A stretch of DNA of 64,000 bases from Burkholderiales bacterium (lineage in GTDB: Bacteria > Pseudomonadota > Gammaproteobacteria > Burkholderiales > SG8-39). The translations under genes were made by a program, and so were the position numbers. Below are positions 1-9,608 of this stretch, in pieces. The notes beneath the pieces were generated by a model. The model had not been told where the DNA came from. It did no database searches and was given only the letters and a program-made list of their open reading frames with translations. The DNA lies in NCBI GenBank assembly GCA_027493935.1, contig JAOSJV010000012.1, positions 124,001 to 188,000 on the forward strand, read 5' to 3'. Positions within the stretch are counted from its first letter, which is position 1. Each line of letters begins with the position of its first letter.

Positions 1-1
1 C

Positions 2-1294
2 GCCGACGCGGGGCTCGGGCGCGATTCGCCGCTCGCGCTCGAGGCCCGGCTCGAAGCGCCGTCGCTGAAACCGTTCGCGGCGTTGTTCGCGCTCCCGGCG
101 AGCCTCGCGGGCTGGGTACAGGCCGACGTCGCCGCGACCGGCACGATCGGCGCGCCAACGTGGCGCGGCACCCTCGAGGCGCGTGACGTCGTCATCCAGT
201 CGCCGCCGTACGGCATCGACTGGCAGGAAGGGCGGCTGCGCGTGGAGCTTGCCGGGCGCGCGGTGCGCGTGACCGAGCTCGCGCTCCACGCCGGCGGCGG
301 ACGCTTCACGGCCGACGGCGTCCTGGAGCAGTCCGGTGAGGCGACCGCCGGCCGCGTGAGGTGGCGGGCCGAGCGGTTTGCCGCGCTCAATCGCCCGGAT
401 CGCAACCTGACCGTGTCGGGCGACGGAACGGTCGGGCTGGACGCCGGGCGGCTCACGCTGCGCGGCGCGCTGCGCGCCGATTCCGGACACTTCGAGATCG
501 ATCCGCGCACCACGGCCGCGCTCGGCGAGGACGTCGTCGTTCTCGACCGCAAGGAGAAGAGCGCGCAGCGCGCCGGCGCGCACCGGCTGCCGCTGGTGGT
601 CGACTTCGACCTCGATCTCGGTAAGGACCTCTTTGTGCGCGGTGCCGGACTCGATGCGCAGCTCGAGGGTGCGCTAAGCGTCACGAGCCTGCCCACCGGG
701 CAGATCGTCGCGCACGGCACGGTGCAGACCCGTCGCGGCGTCTTCCACGCGTACGGGCAGAAGCTCGACATCGAGCGCGGCCGGCTGCTGTTCGACGGGC
801 CGGTCGAGAACCCCGGCCTCGACGTCGCAGCGTGGCGGCGCAACCAGGCCGTCGAAGCCGGCGTCGAGGTCAAGGGTCCGCTGCGCACACCGCTCGTCCG
901 GGTGGTCTCGAATCCGCCGGTGCCCGAGAGCGAGCAGCTCGCCTGGCTGGTGCTCGGCCGGCCGGCCGAGTCGGGCGCGCAGACCGACTACGCGGCGCTG
1001 CAGGTCGCGGCTGCCGCTCTGCTCGGCGCGCGGGGGAGCGCGCCGCAACGCTCCGTGGCCCAGGCGGTCGGACTGGACGAGATCGGTTTCCGCGCCGACG
1101 GCACGTCGGGCAGCCAGGCGGTCACGCTCGGCAAGCGGCTGAGCGAACGGCTGTACGTCACCTACGAGCAGTCCGTCGACGCGGCGCTCGCGGTGCTGCG
1201 TCTCGAGTTTGCGCTCACGCGGCGGTTCGCATTGCGCGCCGAGACCGGCACCCGCAGCGGGATGGACGTCTTCTACCGCTACTCCTTCGACTGA
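2..1294 (+). CDS. tamB: TamB C-terminal part (translocation and assembly module, inner-membrane component), cut by window start
   Basis: The frame is open from base 2; the track start at 83 is only an internal TTG, so the true start lies upstream of the window. The visible ~430 residues are the C-terminal DUF490 region: repetitive beta-rich sequence, then the conserved tail with 'AWLVLGRP', 'GLDEIGFR' and a final 'YVTYEQSVD...FYRYSFD' that ends on an aromatic residue like an outer-membrane strand. TamB is known to span the periplasm and work with the Omp85 protein TamA in outer-membrane protein insertion and lipid transport. tamA would be expected upstream, outside the window. Family assignment is firm; only the end of the protein is visible. 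Confidence 0.85.
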   Translation, partial: ADAGLGRDSPLALEARLEAPSLKPFAALFALPASLAGWVQADVAATGTIGAPTWRGTLEARDVVIQSPPYGIDWQEGRLRVELAGRAVRVTELALHAGGGRFTADGVLEQSGEATAGRVRWRAERFAALNRPDRNLTVSGDGTVGLDAGRLTLRGALRADSGHFEIDPRTTAALGEDVVVLDRKEKSAQRAGAHRLPLVVDFDLDLGKDLFVRGAGLDAQLEGALSVTSLPTGQIVAHGTVQTRRGVFHAYGQKLDIERGRLLFDGPVENPGLDVAAWRRNQAVEAGVEVKGPLRTPLVRVVSNPPVPESEQLAWLVLGRPAESGAQTDYAALQVAAAALLGARGSAPQRSVAQAVGLDEIGFRADGTSGSQAVTLGKRLSERLYVTYEQSVDAALAVLRLEFALTRRFALRAETGTRSGMDVFYRYSFD

Positions 1295-1435
1295 CGCGGG
1301 CCGCGGATTTGATGTGCGCTAAATTCCCGGCGGACGCATCGCCGGCGCGAATGGCGCGATCAGTTTTCTCGAGCGTCGCGGCCGGGCGATGCGGCTAGCA
1401 TTGCAGCTCCACCGTCACGCAGCAGGAGTGAGGTC

Positions 1436-2011
1436 ATGCGCTCGTTCGTCACTTTCACGGTGCTCGCCGGATTCGCTTGCGCCGCGGTCGCGCAGGGCAA
1501 CGTCGTCGAGGCCTACACCGCGGAGGCACGCGCCGCCGCGGGCAGCATGATGGCCGCGCTCGCCGGGGAGCTGAAGAAGGAGATCGCGAGCGGCGGGCCG
1601 GCCAGCGCCATCGGCGTCTGCAAGGGGCTTGCGCCGCGCATCGCGGCGGACATCTCGCACCAGCACGCCTGGAAGGTGAGCCGCGTGAGCCTGAAGCCGC
1701 GCAACCCGGTGCTCGGTCCGGCCGACGCGTGGGAACAGCAGGCGCTGATCGAGTTCGACCGGCAGGCGGCAGCGGGGGCGAAGCCCGAGGCGCTCGAGCG
1801 CGCCGAGATCGTCGAGGAGCCGCAGGGACGCTACTTCCGCTACGCAAAGGCGCTGCCGGTGCAGTCGCTCTGCCTGAACTGCCACGGTACGCCGGACAAG
1901 ATCGCGCCGGGCGTGAAGGACAAGCTCGCCGCCGAGTATCCGAACGACCGCGCGACCGGCTACGCACCCGGCCAGATCCGCGGCGCGATCTCGATCAAGC
2001 GGCCGCTGTAG
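1436..2011 (+). CDS. DUF3365 (Tll0287-like) periplasmic c-type haem protein
   Basis: The 191-residue protein opens with a Sec signal peptide (MRSFVTFTVLAGFACAAVAQ). The body matches the DUF3365/Tll0287-like fold, a PAS-like haem-binding domain often found alone or as a sensor input. The single c-type haem site CLNCHG lies near residue 144, followed by the usual 'GY..GQIRGAISI' tail. The ATG is preceded by AGGAG at good spacing. It stands alone between tamB and the convergent phaZ. The role is probably redox or gas sensing or electron transfer in the periplasm; no partner kinase or cyclase is adjacent, so the precise role is not shown. Confidence 0.85.
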   Translation: MRSFVTFTVLAGFACAAVAQGNVVEAYTAEARAAAGSMMAALAGELKKEIASGGPASAIGVCKGLAPRIAADISHQHAWKVSRVSLKPRNPVLGPADAWEQQALIEFDRQAAAGAKPEALERAEIVEEPQGRYFRYAKALPVQSLCLNCHGTPDKIAPGVKDKLAAEYPNDRATGYAPGQIRGAISIKRPL

Positions 2012-2029
2012 GAAACCCCGGCGCGAGCG

Positions 2030-2140
2030 GTCTTGGCGAAGGATTGCCGCCCCCGAGCACGCTCACCGGGGGCGACCCAGCACGTCCGAGCTTGCGGGGG
2101 ACCGGGTACCCGCTTGCGCGGCAATGACCGTGCGCGGAAT
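2030..2140. repeat. Degenerate REP-like intergenic repeat between convergent genes
   Basis: The gap between the DUF3365 gene and phaZ contains short inverted segments (CCCCCGAG / CTCACCGGGGG) and, on the minus strand, GTCATTGCCGCGCAAGCGGG. The latter resembles the GTCATTCCCGCG-AAGCGGGAATCC intergenic repeat common in betaproteobacteria, with a few changes. A related sequence occurs near 26.3 kb. It probably acts as a bidirectional transcript end; this is inferred from position and symmetry only. Confidence 0.4.
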
Positions 2141-2157
2141 CGCGCCCGGCGCGCCGC

Positions 2158-3375
2158 TCAGGCGTACTCGCGGATGAAGTTGCGCACGCGCGGCGCGATC
2201 AGCTCGCGCCACTTGCGGCCGCTGAAGATGCCGTAGTGCCCGACGCCGGGCGCGAGGTAATGCGCGCTGCGGTGCGCCGGGATGCCGGTGCACAGCGCGT
2301 GCGCCGCCTCGGTCTGCCCGGCACCCGAGATATCGTCGAGCTCGCCCTCGACGGTGAGCAGCGCCGTGCGCGAGATCGCCGCCGGCCGCACCGGCTCGCC
2401 GCGCACCCGCCAGCGCCCCTCCGGAACGTCGAAGCGCTGGAACACCGTGGCGATCGTGTCCAGGTAGTACTCGGCCGGCATGTCGAGCACCGCGTTGTAC
2501 TCGTCGTAGAACCGGCGGTGCGCCGCGGCGCTGTCGCCGTCGCCCTCGATCAGGTGGTTGTAGTAGTCCCAGTGGGCGTCGGCGTGGCGCGTCGCGTTCA
2601 TCGCGACGAAGCCGAGCCATTGCAGGAAGCCCGGATAGACCCGGCGCATGAAGCCCGGGTACTTCACTGGCACCCGCTGGATCAGCGCGCGCTCGAACCA
2701 CGCGAGCGGCTTCTTGGCGGCCAGGCCGTTCACCGCGGTCGGGCTACGACGCGCGTCGATCGGTCCGCCCATCATCGTCATGGTCCGCGGCGCCGCCGCT
2801 TCGCCCGCGGCGGCCATCAGCGCGACTGCCCCGAGCACCGGCACGGTCGGCTGACAGACCGCGATGACGTGCATGTCGGGGCCGAGGTAGCGCATGAACT
2901 CGCGCACGTAGTCGACGTAGTCGTCGAGATGGAACGCACCCTCCGCGAGCGGCACCATCTTGGCGTCGACCCAGTCGGTGACGTAAACGTCGTGCTCGGG
3001 CAGCAGCGCGCGCACGGTGTCGCGCAACAGCGTCGCGAAGTGGCCCGAAAGTGGCGCCACCACCAGCACCTTGGGATCGCGGCGCTGTGCGGCGCGCTCG
3101 AAGTGCAGCAACCGGCAGAACGGCTTGCCGATCGCGACGCGCTCGGTCACCGCCACCTCGACGCCCTCGACCGCCGTGCGGTGCAGTCCGAATTGCGGCT
3201 TCTCGTAGCGGCGCGTGAGGCGCTGCACCAGGTCGGCCGAGGCCGCTAGGCGCTCGGAGGCCGGCAGGTAGGAAAGTGGGCTGAACGGATGGGTGAACAG
3301 CTCGCGGTTCAGGTGCGCGAGCGCGTGCCACGGTGCGAGCATCGCGTGCTGCAGCTCGTGCAGCTCGTACAGCAT
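2158..3375 (-). CDS. phaZ: Intracellular polyhydroxyalkanoate (PHB) depolymerase
   Basis: At 405 residues this is the usual length for the intracellular PHB depolymerase family (Ralstonia PhaZa1 type), which hydrolyses native PHB granules in the cytoplasm. The nucleophile is a cysteine in place of the serine of a lipase box: 'HVIAVCQPTVPVLGA' near residue 180. Late Asp and His ('VEGELDDISGAGQT', 'GVGHYGIFSGRKW') complete the triad, and there is no signal peptide. The ATG has a GGGAGGG ribosome site just upstream. A palindrome (3397-3412) lies directly upstream and may be an operator. An enoyl-CoA hydratase, acyl-CoA ligase and esterase nearby fit a storage and fatty-acid context. Confidence 0.93.
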   Translation of the reverse strand: MLYELHELQHAMLAPWHALAHLNRELFTHPFSPLSYLPASERLAASADLVQRLTRRYEKPQFGLHRTAVEGVEVAVTERVAIGKPFCRLLHFERAAQRRDPKVLVVAPLSGHFATLLRDTVRALLPEHDVYVTDWVDAKMVPLAEGAFHLDDYVDYVREFMRYLGPDMHVIAVCQPTVPVLGAVALMAAAGEAAAPRTMTMMGGPIDARRSPTAVNGLAAKKPLAWFERALIQRVPVKYPGFMRRVYPGFLQWLGFVAMNATRHADAHWDYYNHLIEGDGDSAAAHRRFYDEYNAVLDMPAEYYLDTIATVFQRFDVPEGRWRVRGEPVRPAAISRTALLTVEGELDDISGAGQTEAAHALCTGIPAHRSAHYLAPGVGHYGIFSGRKWRELIAPRVRNFIREYA

Positions 3376-3396
3376 TCGTCCCTCCCGCTGCGGCTT

Positions 3397-3412
3397 TTAA
3401 CCTTATGGTTAA
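3397..3412. promoter_or_regulatory. Palindrome TTAACC-TTAT-GGTTAA upstream of phaZ
   Basis: A perfect 6+6 bp inverted repeat with a 4-bp spacer sits in an A/T-rich island about 20 bp upstream of the phaZ start codon, overlapping the stop codon of the EamA gene. Short symmetric A/T-rich sites in a GC-rich genome are typical of repressor operators. No regulator gene is adjacent, so the binding protein is unknown. It could instead contribute to a phaZ promoter. Confidence 0.4.
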
Positions 3413-4352
3413 CTTATATCAGGTTTCGCCGGCGGATGCTGCGCGCGCAGCGCGCGACGCACGTAGAGGTTGTTCGCCGCCAGCGCGCCGATCACCAGCG
3501 CCGCCCCGGCGATCTCGGTTCCGTCGAACCGGTGGCCCTGCGCGATGCGGATCGCGAACGTGACGACCGGAATCAGATTGCCGAGCAGCACTGCGTTGAG
3601 CGGCCCGAGCGCGCGAATCCCGGCGTTCCAGCACAGCACGCCGACGAGCGCGCTGAGGAAGGTAAGGAACGCGATCTGCCAGCCCACCGCCGCCAGCGTC
3701 GCGGCGCGCGGTACGCCGACGACGCCGAGCCCGGTCGCCGCGATCGCGACGAGCGCGATGGCGAAGCTCGCCGGCAGGCAGGTGAGCGCGGTGTAGCGCA
3801 GCGGGCTCCAACCGGCGAACTTGACCACGCCGAGCACGTAGACCACCCAGCTCGCCGAGCCGAGCAGCACCAGCGCGTCGCCCCAGAGCGAGCCGGCGGC
3901 GAGCGCGGCGGCAGGATCGCCCTTCGTGACCACCAGCACGACGCCGGCGAAAGCGAGCGCGACGCAGCCGAGGGTGAAGCGCGCCGGCCGCGCGCCGCGC
4001 CACGCCCAGTGGGCGAGCGCGGTGAGCGGCGCCTGCAGCGCGGTGATGATCGCCGCGTGCTCGGGCGCCGTGTACTGCATGCCGGCGAACGTGAACAGGT
4101 TGTAGCCCGCGAACCCGAAGCAGCCGAGCGTCGCGGCAAGGGCGAGGCGGCCGTCATAGGCGAGGGCGCGGCGCCCTCGACCGCCCACAGGATCGCCACG
4201 AAGCAGGGGGCAACCGCCGCGTAGCGCAGCGCGGTGAGCCAGTACGGATCGACCAGCGTCACCGCGTCCTTGGCGATCGGGAACGTCGCGCCCCACACCA
4301 ACACCGAGACGCCGAGCAGGGCCGTGCCGCGGAGCGCGCGGTCTGGGCTCAT
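3409..4352 (-). CDS. EamA/DMT-family transporter (frameshifted in this sequence)
   Basis: Two overlapping frames form one ~300-residue, ten-helix EamA transporter. The frame starting at 4352 gives MSPDRALRGTALLGVSVLVWGATFPIAK (helix 1, typical 'WG..F' motif) and a second helix up to 'AILWAVEG'. The frame ending at 3409 supplies helices 3-10. The switch lies at about 4165-4175 in a GGCGCCGCGCC stretch and needs one extra base. The family exports small metabolites or amino acids; the substrate cannot be told. It is the next gene upstream of phaZ on the same strand. The frameshift is probably a sequence error, but a true pseudogene is not excluded. Confidence 0.75.
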
Positions 4353-4452
4353 GGGCGATGGGTCACGGGGGACCGGTGACGGGCGCCGCCAGCGCCGCGC
4401 GAGTCACGCACCGCTCGTCACCACTCACCCTTCACCATTCGCCCTTCATGCC
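4350..4452. repeat. Heptanucleotide-periodic intergenic repeat (copy A)
   Basis: Two blocks show 7-bp periodicity: ATGGGCG-ATGGGTC-ACGGGGG... from 4350 and TCACCAC-TCACCCT-TCACCAT... from 4418. They are inverted relative to each other, so the transcript could fold. The same kind of sequence recurs between other genes in this window. No coding potential is seen. Confidence 0.55.
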
Positions 4453-4468
4453 CTCCACCCATCATCGG

Positions 4469-6152
4469 TCACGCCGCGCGCTTGCCCTTCGCGATCTCTT
4501 CTTCGCGCAGCGCGCGGCGCAGGATCTTGCCGACGTTGGTCTTCGGCAACTCGTCGCGGAACTCGATGAAGCGCGGCCGCTTGTAGCCGGTCAGGTGCTG
4601 CTCGCAGTGCTTGCGCACGTCGGCTTCGGTGAGCGCCGGGTCCTTCTTGACGACGAAGAGCTTGACCACTTCGCCGGACTTCTCGTCTGGCACGCCGATC
4701 ACCGCGCACTCGAGCACGCGCGGATGCATGGCGACCACGTTCTCGACCTCGTTCGGATAGACGTTGAAGCCGGACACGAGCACCATGTCCTTCTTGCGGT
4801 CCACGATGCGCACGTACCCCTTCTCGTCCATGTAGCCGATGTCGCCGGTGGCGAAGAAGCCCTCGGCGTCGATCGACTTCGCGGTGTCCTCGGGGCGCTG
4901 CCAGTAGCCTTTCATCACCTGCGGCCCGCGGATGCAGATCTCGCCCACCTCGCCGAGCGGCCGCAGGCTGCCGTCGTCGCCCTTGATTGCGATCTCGGTC
5001 GAGGGCACCGGCAGTCCGATCGAGCCGTTCCACTCGGGCAGATCGAGCGGGTTGGCGGTCGCGACCGGTGAGGTCTCGGTGAGACCGTAGCCCTCGACCA
5101 GCACCTTGCCGGTGACCTTCTTCCAGCGCTCGGCGACCGCCTGCTGCACCGCCATGCCGCCGCCGATGGCGAACCGCAGGTGCGAGAAATCGAGTTTGGC
5201 GAAGTCCGGGTTGTTGAGCAGGCCGTTGAAGAGCGTGTTGACTCCGGTGATGGCGTTGAACTTGTGCTTGGCGAGCTCCTTTACGAAGCCGGGGATGTCG
5301 CGCGGATTGGTGATCAGCACGTTGCAGCCGCCGAGCTTCATGAAGGTCAGGCAGTTCGCGGTCAGCGCGAAGATGTGATAGAGCGGCAGCGGCGCGATGA
5401 CGACGATGCTCTCCTCGCCCAGATAAGGCTTGAACCAGGCCGACACCTGCTCCAGGTTGGCGATGATGTTCCGGTGCAGCAGCATCGCGCCCTTCGCGAC
5501 CCCGGTCGTGCCTCCGGTGTACTGCAGGAACGCGATATCGTCCGGCCCGATCTCCGCCGGCTTCAGCTCGTGCTGCGCGCCCTGCCCGAGCGCCACGTTG
5601 AATCGGATCGCGGAGGGAAGCGAATACGCGGGCACCATCTTCTTCACGTGCCGCACCACGAAATTGACGATGGCGCCCTTCAAGCCGAGCATGTCGCCGA
5701 GCGCGGCCAGCACGACGTGCCTGACCGGCGTGCTCGCCAGCACCTGCTCGAGCGTGGCGGCGAAGTTCTCGAGGATGACGATCGCCTCGGCGCCCGAGTC
5801 CCTGAGCTGGTGCTCCAGCTCGCGCGGCGTGTAGAGCGGGTTGACGTTCACGACGGTGTAGCCGGCGCGCAGCGCGCCGAAGATGCAGATCGGATACTGC
5901 AGCACGTTCGGCATCATGATCGCGACGCGTGCGCCGCGCGCGAGTCCCCTGCGCCTGAAGCCAGGCGCCGAAATCGCGCGCGTACTTGTCGAGCTCGCCG
6001 AAGGTAATCGTGTGGCCCATGTTGTGATAGGCGGGCTTGCCGGCGTACTTGCGCACGCTCTCTTCGAAGACCTGGGCGACCGACCGGTAGCTGTCCGCGC
6101 GGATGTCGGCGGGCACGCCCTTCGGATAGCTCTTCAGCCAGACTCGCTCCAT
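4469..6152 (-). CDS. fadD: Long-chain fatty-acid-CoA ligase (FadD type), frameshifted in this sequence
   Basis: The frame from 6152 starts [17 protein letters not shown], the characteristic FadD N-terminus, with AGGAGG directly upstream. After 'FGAWLQAQG' it continues in the frame listed as 4469..5917. The shift is at the CCCC run 5946-5949 (one G too many on the coding strand; removing it restores '[20 protein letters not shown]'). The AMP-binding signature '[14 protein letters not shown]', 'GYGLTETSP', '[12 protein letters not shown]', '[16 protein letters not shown]' and the C-terminal lysine region '[11 protein letters not shown]' are all present, giving ~560 residues as usual. It activates long-chain fatty acids for beta-oxidation at the inner membrane. 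Confidence 0.88.
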
Positions 6153-6225
6153 TGCCGCATCCTCCTTGAGTAAGCGGCGCCGCCCTCGCGCCGCAAGCCG
6201 ATTCTACCCGCGTCGGTGCGACGGC

Positions 6226-7224
6226 CTAGCGGCGCGCCGCGGGTAGGCGGTACCGTTGGAAGAAGCGCCAGATCTCGGCGTTGGCGTCGATCACGTCGGT
6301 TCCCGGGCCGAGCAGCCGCGGCAGGTAGTTGCGCTCGCCGCCGGGCCAGACGTGCCCGGCGCCGGAGAGCTTCCAGAGTGCGATTTCCACCTCGTCGCGG
6401 CATCCCCGGTAGACGAGGAGCGTGGCGGTGTGCGAGGCGCGGTCCGCGGCGCCCTGGCGCCGGTCGCTGACCGCGGGCGGCGCGTGGCACCCGGCGTACG
6501 CCGCCCATTCCGCCAGCGACGCCTCGACCGGCCGGTGGGGGATGCGCACGTTCGTGAAAGGGAACGGCGGCCCGAGGCCGCCGTCGTAGAGCGCCCGCGG
6601 GTCGTCCACGCTGTGGATGTGCAGGATCGGCATCGGGCGCGCGGCTCGGAATGTCGGCATCGCGCTCGCGCCGGCGACCGGCGCGATGGCCGCGATCCGA
6701 TCGGAAAGCTCGGCCGCCAGGCGGTAGCTCATCATCGCGCCGTTCGAGAGGCCGGTCGCGTACACGCGCGAGGCGTCCACCGGATAGCGCGCCGCCAGCT
6801 CGTCCAGCAGCGCGCGCACGAAGCCCACGTCGTCGGTGCCCTGCTCGGCGGCGGCGCCGCAGCAGGCGCCGGCATTCCACGTGAGCAGGCTGTCGCGCAG
6901 CACGCCGGTGCCGTTCGGGTAGGCGACGATGAAACCCGCACGGTCGGCGAGCGCGTCCATTCCGGCGTAGCGCTGCTGGGCGAGCGCATTGCCGCCGCCG
7001 CCGTGGAAGTTGAGCACCACCGGCAGCGGCCGGCGCTCGGCGACCTGCGGCGGATAGTGCACGAGTGCCGTGCGCTTCATGCCGTCGTGGCGGACGGTGA
7101 CGCTCACCGTCGCGCCGGTGGCGGCCTCCGACGCCGGCGCGGCGCACGCGAGCGCGAGGCCGAGCAGCAGCGCCCCGAGCGCGGGAGGCCCGATCGCGGT
7201 GGCAAGCGGCGCGCCGCGCTCCAT
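6226..7224 (-). CDS. Secreted LpqC-type esterase (PHB depolymerase-like alpha/beta hydrolase)
   Basis: A Sec signal peptide (PPALGALLLGLALACAAPASEAA) is followed by an alpha/beta hydrolase of the LpqC/poly(3-hydroxybutyrate) depolymerase-like family. It has the oxyanion motif 'NFHGGGGNA', 'WNAGACCG', the nucleophile elbow 'GLSNGAMM', Asp in 'HSVDDP' and His in 'GAGHVWPGG'. Such proteins are exported esterases acting on PHB oligomers, feruloyl or acetyl esters; the substrate here is unknown. I prefer the ATG at 7224 because residues before it look unrelated to a signal peptide; the track start at 7260 is possible. It is followed after ~100 bp by a same-strand MFS gene upstream. Confidence 0.82.
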   Translation of the reverse strand: MERGAPLATAIGPPALGALLLGLALACAAPASEAATGATVSVTVRHDGMKRTALVHYPPQVAERRPLPVVLNFHGGGGNALAQQRYAGMDALADRAGFIVAYPNGTGVLRDSLLTWNAGACCGAAAEQGTDDVGFVRALLDELAARYPVDASRVYATGLSNGAMMSYRLAAELSDRIAAIAPVAGASAMPTFRAARPMPILHIHSVDDPRALYDGGLGPPFPFTNVRIPHRPVEASLAEWAAYAGCHAPPAVSDRRQGAADRASHTATLLVYRGCRDEVEIALWKLSGAGHVWPGGERNYLPRLLGPGTDVIDANAEIWRFFQRYRLPAARR

Positions 7225-7360
7225 GCGCCGGAGTTTGCCTGAGCGGACGGCACGCCTCAACTACCCGCGGCGTCCGCGGCGTGGGGGATCGTGCGCGCCA
7301 GCGCGACGGCGGCGCGGCGCAGGCCCGCGCGGGCGCGTGCGCCCGGCGCTGCGGCTTCGC

Positions 7361-8566
7361 TCACGCACGTGCGCGCCAGCGCAGCACGAGCGGCGCGAGC
7401 AGGCCGCCGATGCCGAGGCTGATGTAGGCAGCGCCCCAGGCAGCCGCGGGCGCGCCGCCGGCGGCCGCATCGTACACGGCGCCGAACGCGAGCGGCGCGA
7501 TGAACCCGGCGCCGAACCCGAGCGTCGAGTGCAGCGCCATGGCGGCGCCGCGGTGTGCCGGATCGGCCGCCTCGACGAGCCCGGCGGTGAGCGCGGACGA
7601 GTCGCTCATGACGAGGATCATGTGCAGCGCGACGAGCATGGCCAGCGCGTACCACGGCAGCCCGAGCAGGAACCCGAGCACGCAGGTAAGCGCACCCGAG
7701 GCGCTCATCGCCACGCGGATGACGCGCTCGCGGCCCGAGCGCATGGCGAGCTCGTTGCCGAGGATGCTCGCCGCGGGCGAGATCGCGTTCGCCACCGCCG
7801 TGATCGCGATCGGCCCTAGCAGCCACCCGCCGCCGCTCGAGCGCTCGGCGCTCGTCAGGAACGCCACCACCCACGAGCGCGTCCCGAAGAGCTCCCAGCA
7901 GTGCACCGCGTAGCCGAGCGCGAAAACCATCGCCGCGCGGTTGCGCAGGACCGGCCGGAAGTCGAGCAGCCTCGCGCTCGCCACCCCGCGCGCGGGCCGG
8001 CGCGGCGGCAGCAGCCGCGCGACGATGGCCCCCGCGAGGGGCGGTCCGAGCGCGGCGGCGAGGAACGCGGCGCGCCAGCCGGCGCGCGCCGCCACCTCAC
8101 CCGCGAGCAGCACCGAGCCCGCCATGCCGACGCCGAAGATCGCCGTGTAGAAGGCGATGCCGCGGCTCTGCGCGCGGCCAGCGGTGTTGTCGGTGAGCGC
8201 GCGCAAGCCCGGCATGTACGTGCCGGCGACCCCGGCGCCGACGAGCAGCTGGAACGCCCCGCCGCTCGCCGCGCCCTGCGCGAACAGGCCGAAGCCGGCC
8301 GAGCCGGCCGCCGCCGCCAGCGTCGAGGCGAAGTAGATGCGCCGCGCGTCGATGCGGTCGGTGAGGGTGGTCAGCACCGGCACCGCGACCATGTAGCCGG
8401 CGAAGAACAGCCCCGAGAGTAGCCCCGCCTCCGCCCCGCTCATGCCCCACTCGGCCTGAAGGTCCGGGAGCAGCGCCGGATACGTCGAGAAACCGGCGAG
8501 GCTCACCACGTGGGCGACGCACATCCATGCGATGACCCGCCGCGCGGGCGGATGACCGACGCTCAT
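7361..8566 (-). CDS. Major facilitator superfamily transporter
   Basis: This 401-residue protein has about twelve hydrophobic helices. It carries the MFS loop 2-3 pattern 'LTDRIDARRIYF' and the first-half motif 'GLFFAGYMVAVPVL'. The N-terminus 'ARRVIAWMCVAHVVSLAGFSTYPALLPDLQAEW' is typical of the CynX/NarK-like or YbfB-like subgroup with 'PALLPDL'. The substrate cannot be deduced. Its neighbours are a secreted esterase downstream and fatty-acid genes, so uptake of an ester hydrolysis product is possible but only inferred. Confidence 0.8.
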   Translation of the reverse strand: MSVGHPPARRVIAWMCVAHVVSLAGFSTYPALLPDLQAEWGMSGAEAGLLSGLFFAGYMVAVPVLTTLTDRIDARRIYFASTLAAAAGSAGFGLFAQGAASGGAFQLLVGAGVAGTYMPGLRALTDNTAGRAQSRGIAFYTAIFGVGMAGSVLLAGEVAARAGWRAAFLAAALGPPLAGAIVARLLPPRRPARGVASARLLDFRPVLRNRAAMVFALGYAVHCWELFGTRSWVVAFLTSAERSSGGGWLLGPIAITAVANAISPAASILGNELAMRSGRERVIRVAMSASGALTCVLGFLLGLPWYALAMLVALHMILVMSDSSALTAGLVEAADPAHRGAAMALHSTLGFGAGFIAPLAFGAVYDAAAGGAPAAAWGAAYISLGIGGLLAPLVLRWRARA

Positions 8567-8580
8567 CGAGGCGCGTGGCT

Positions 8581-8620
8581 GGTCACGGGAGATCGGTGGA
8601 CGATGCTGGGTGATGGCCGG
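8581..8620. repeat. Heptanucleotide-periodic intergenic repeat (copy B, degenerate)
   Basis: The sequence GGTCACG-GGAGATC-GGTGGAC-GATGCTG-GGTGATG shows a loose 7-bp period like copies A and C-F. It lies between the MFS gene and the enoyl-CoA hydratase gene; the rest of this 150-bp gap shows nothing else recognisable. Confidence 0.4.
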
Positions 8621-8716
8621 AAGACCCTCGCCGGGCGCATGTTCGCGCGCCGAGGAGACGGCCCTTCACCGCCGGACGCCGCGATCATCGCCTGTGACCG
8701 GCTCCGCCACTGCCGC

Positions 8717-9493
8717 TCAGCGGTGCTTCCACGCCGGCTTGCGCTTCTCCACGAACGCGCGCATCCCCTCCTTCTGGTCCTCGGTGGCGAAGAGCGAGTG
8801 GAACATTCGCCGCTCGAACAACACGCCCTCGGCGAGCGGCGCCTCGTAGGCGCGGTTGATGGCCTCCTTGGCGGCCATCACCGAGGGCAGCGACATCTCG
8901 CCGATCGTCGCCGCGCATGCGAGCGCCTCGTCGAGCAGCTTGTCGGCGGCGACGACGCGCGAGACGAGCCCGGCGCGCTCGCCCTCCGCCGCGTCCATCA
9001 TGCGGGCCGTGAGACAGAGGTCCATCGCCTTCGCCTTGCCCACCGCGCGCGGCAGGCGCTGGGTGCCGCCGGCGCCGGGGATGACGCCGAGCCTGATCTC
9101 GGGCTGGCCGAACTTCGCCGTGTCCGCGGCGATCAGGATGTCGCACGCCATCGCGAGCTCGCAGCCGCCGCCGAGGGCGTAGCCCGCCACCGCCGCGATC
9201 ACCGGTTTGCGCACCTTGCGCACGGCCTCCCAGTTGCGCGTGATGTACTCGGTCTTGTAGACCTCCATGTAGCCCCAGTCCTTCATCGCGCCGATGTCGG
9301 CGCCGGCGGCGAAGGCCTTGTCGCTGCCGGTGATCACGATCGCGCCGACGCCGTCGTCGGCATCGAACGCCAAGAGCGCCGCCCCGAGCTCGTCCATCAG
9401 CGCGTCGTTTAGCGCGTTCAGCGCCTTCGGCCGGTTCAGCGTGATCAGGCCGACCCGGCCGCGCATCTCGACGCTGATGTTCTCGTATGCCAT
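8717..9493 (-). CDS. Enoyl-CoA hydratase
   Basis: The start is set at [22 protein letters not shown] (9493); the track start at 9586 lies in repeat DNA. The 258 residues match the short-chain enoyl-CoA hydratase (crotonase) family: oxyanion-hole segments 'KAFAAGADI' and '[10 protein letters not shown]', and the two catalytic glutamates in 'GGGCELAM' and '[21 protein letters not shown]'. The reaction hydrates trans-2-enoyl-CoA to 3-hydroxyacyl-CoA in beta-oxidation or (as PaaF/FadB1-like) aromatic and branched-chain degradation. The closest match by eye is the EchA8/PaaF-like group. Confidence 0.9.
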   Translation of the reverse strand: MAYENISVEMRGRVGLITLNRPKALNALNDALMDELGAALLAFDADDGVGAIVITGSDKAFAAGADIGAMKDWGYMEVYKTEYITRNWEAVRKVRKPVIAAVAGYALGGGCELAMACDILIAADTAKFGQPEIRLGVIPGAGGTQRLPRAVGKAKAMDLCLTARMMDAAEGERAGLVSRVVAADKLLDEALACAATIGEMSLPSVMAAKEAINRAYEAPLAEGVLFERRMFHSLFATEDQKEGMRAFVEKRKPAWKHR

Positions 9494-9511
9494 GTTTCCC
9501 CCCGGGAAGTC

Positions 9512-9588
9512 GTCAGCCGGCAGTCGGCCGTCGGCAGCAGTCGGTGCTGCGCGATCGCGATCCTGCCGCCCACTGTCCACTGTCAACT
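9512..9588. repeat. Heptanucleotide-periodic intergenic repeats (copy C, two blocks)
   Basis: The blocks CAGCCGG-CAGTCGG-CCGTCGG (from ~9513) and CCACTGT-CCACTGT-CAACT (from ~9570) repeat with a 7-bp period. They fill the gap between the aldolase and hydratase genes and are not coding. Confidence 0.55.
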
Positions 9589-9608
9589 CGCAGCGGCCGG
9601 CCGCCGCG

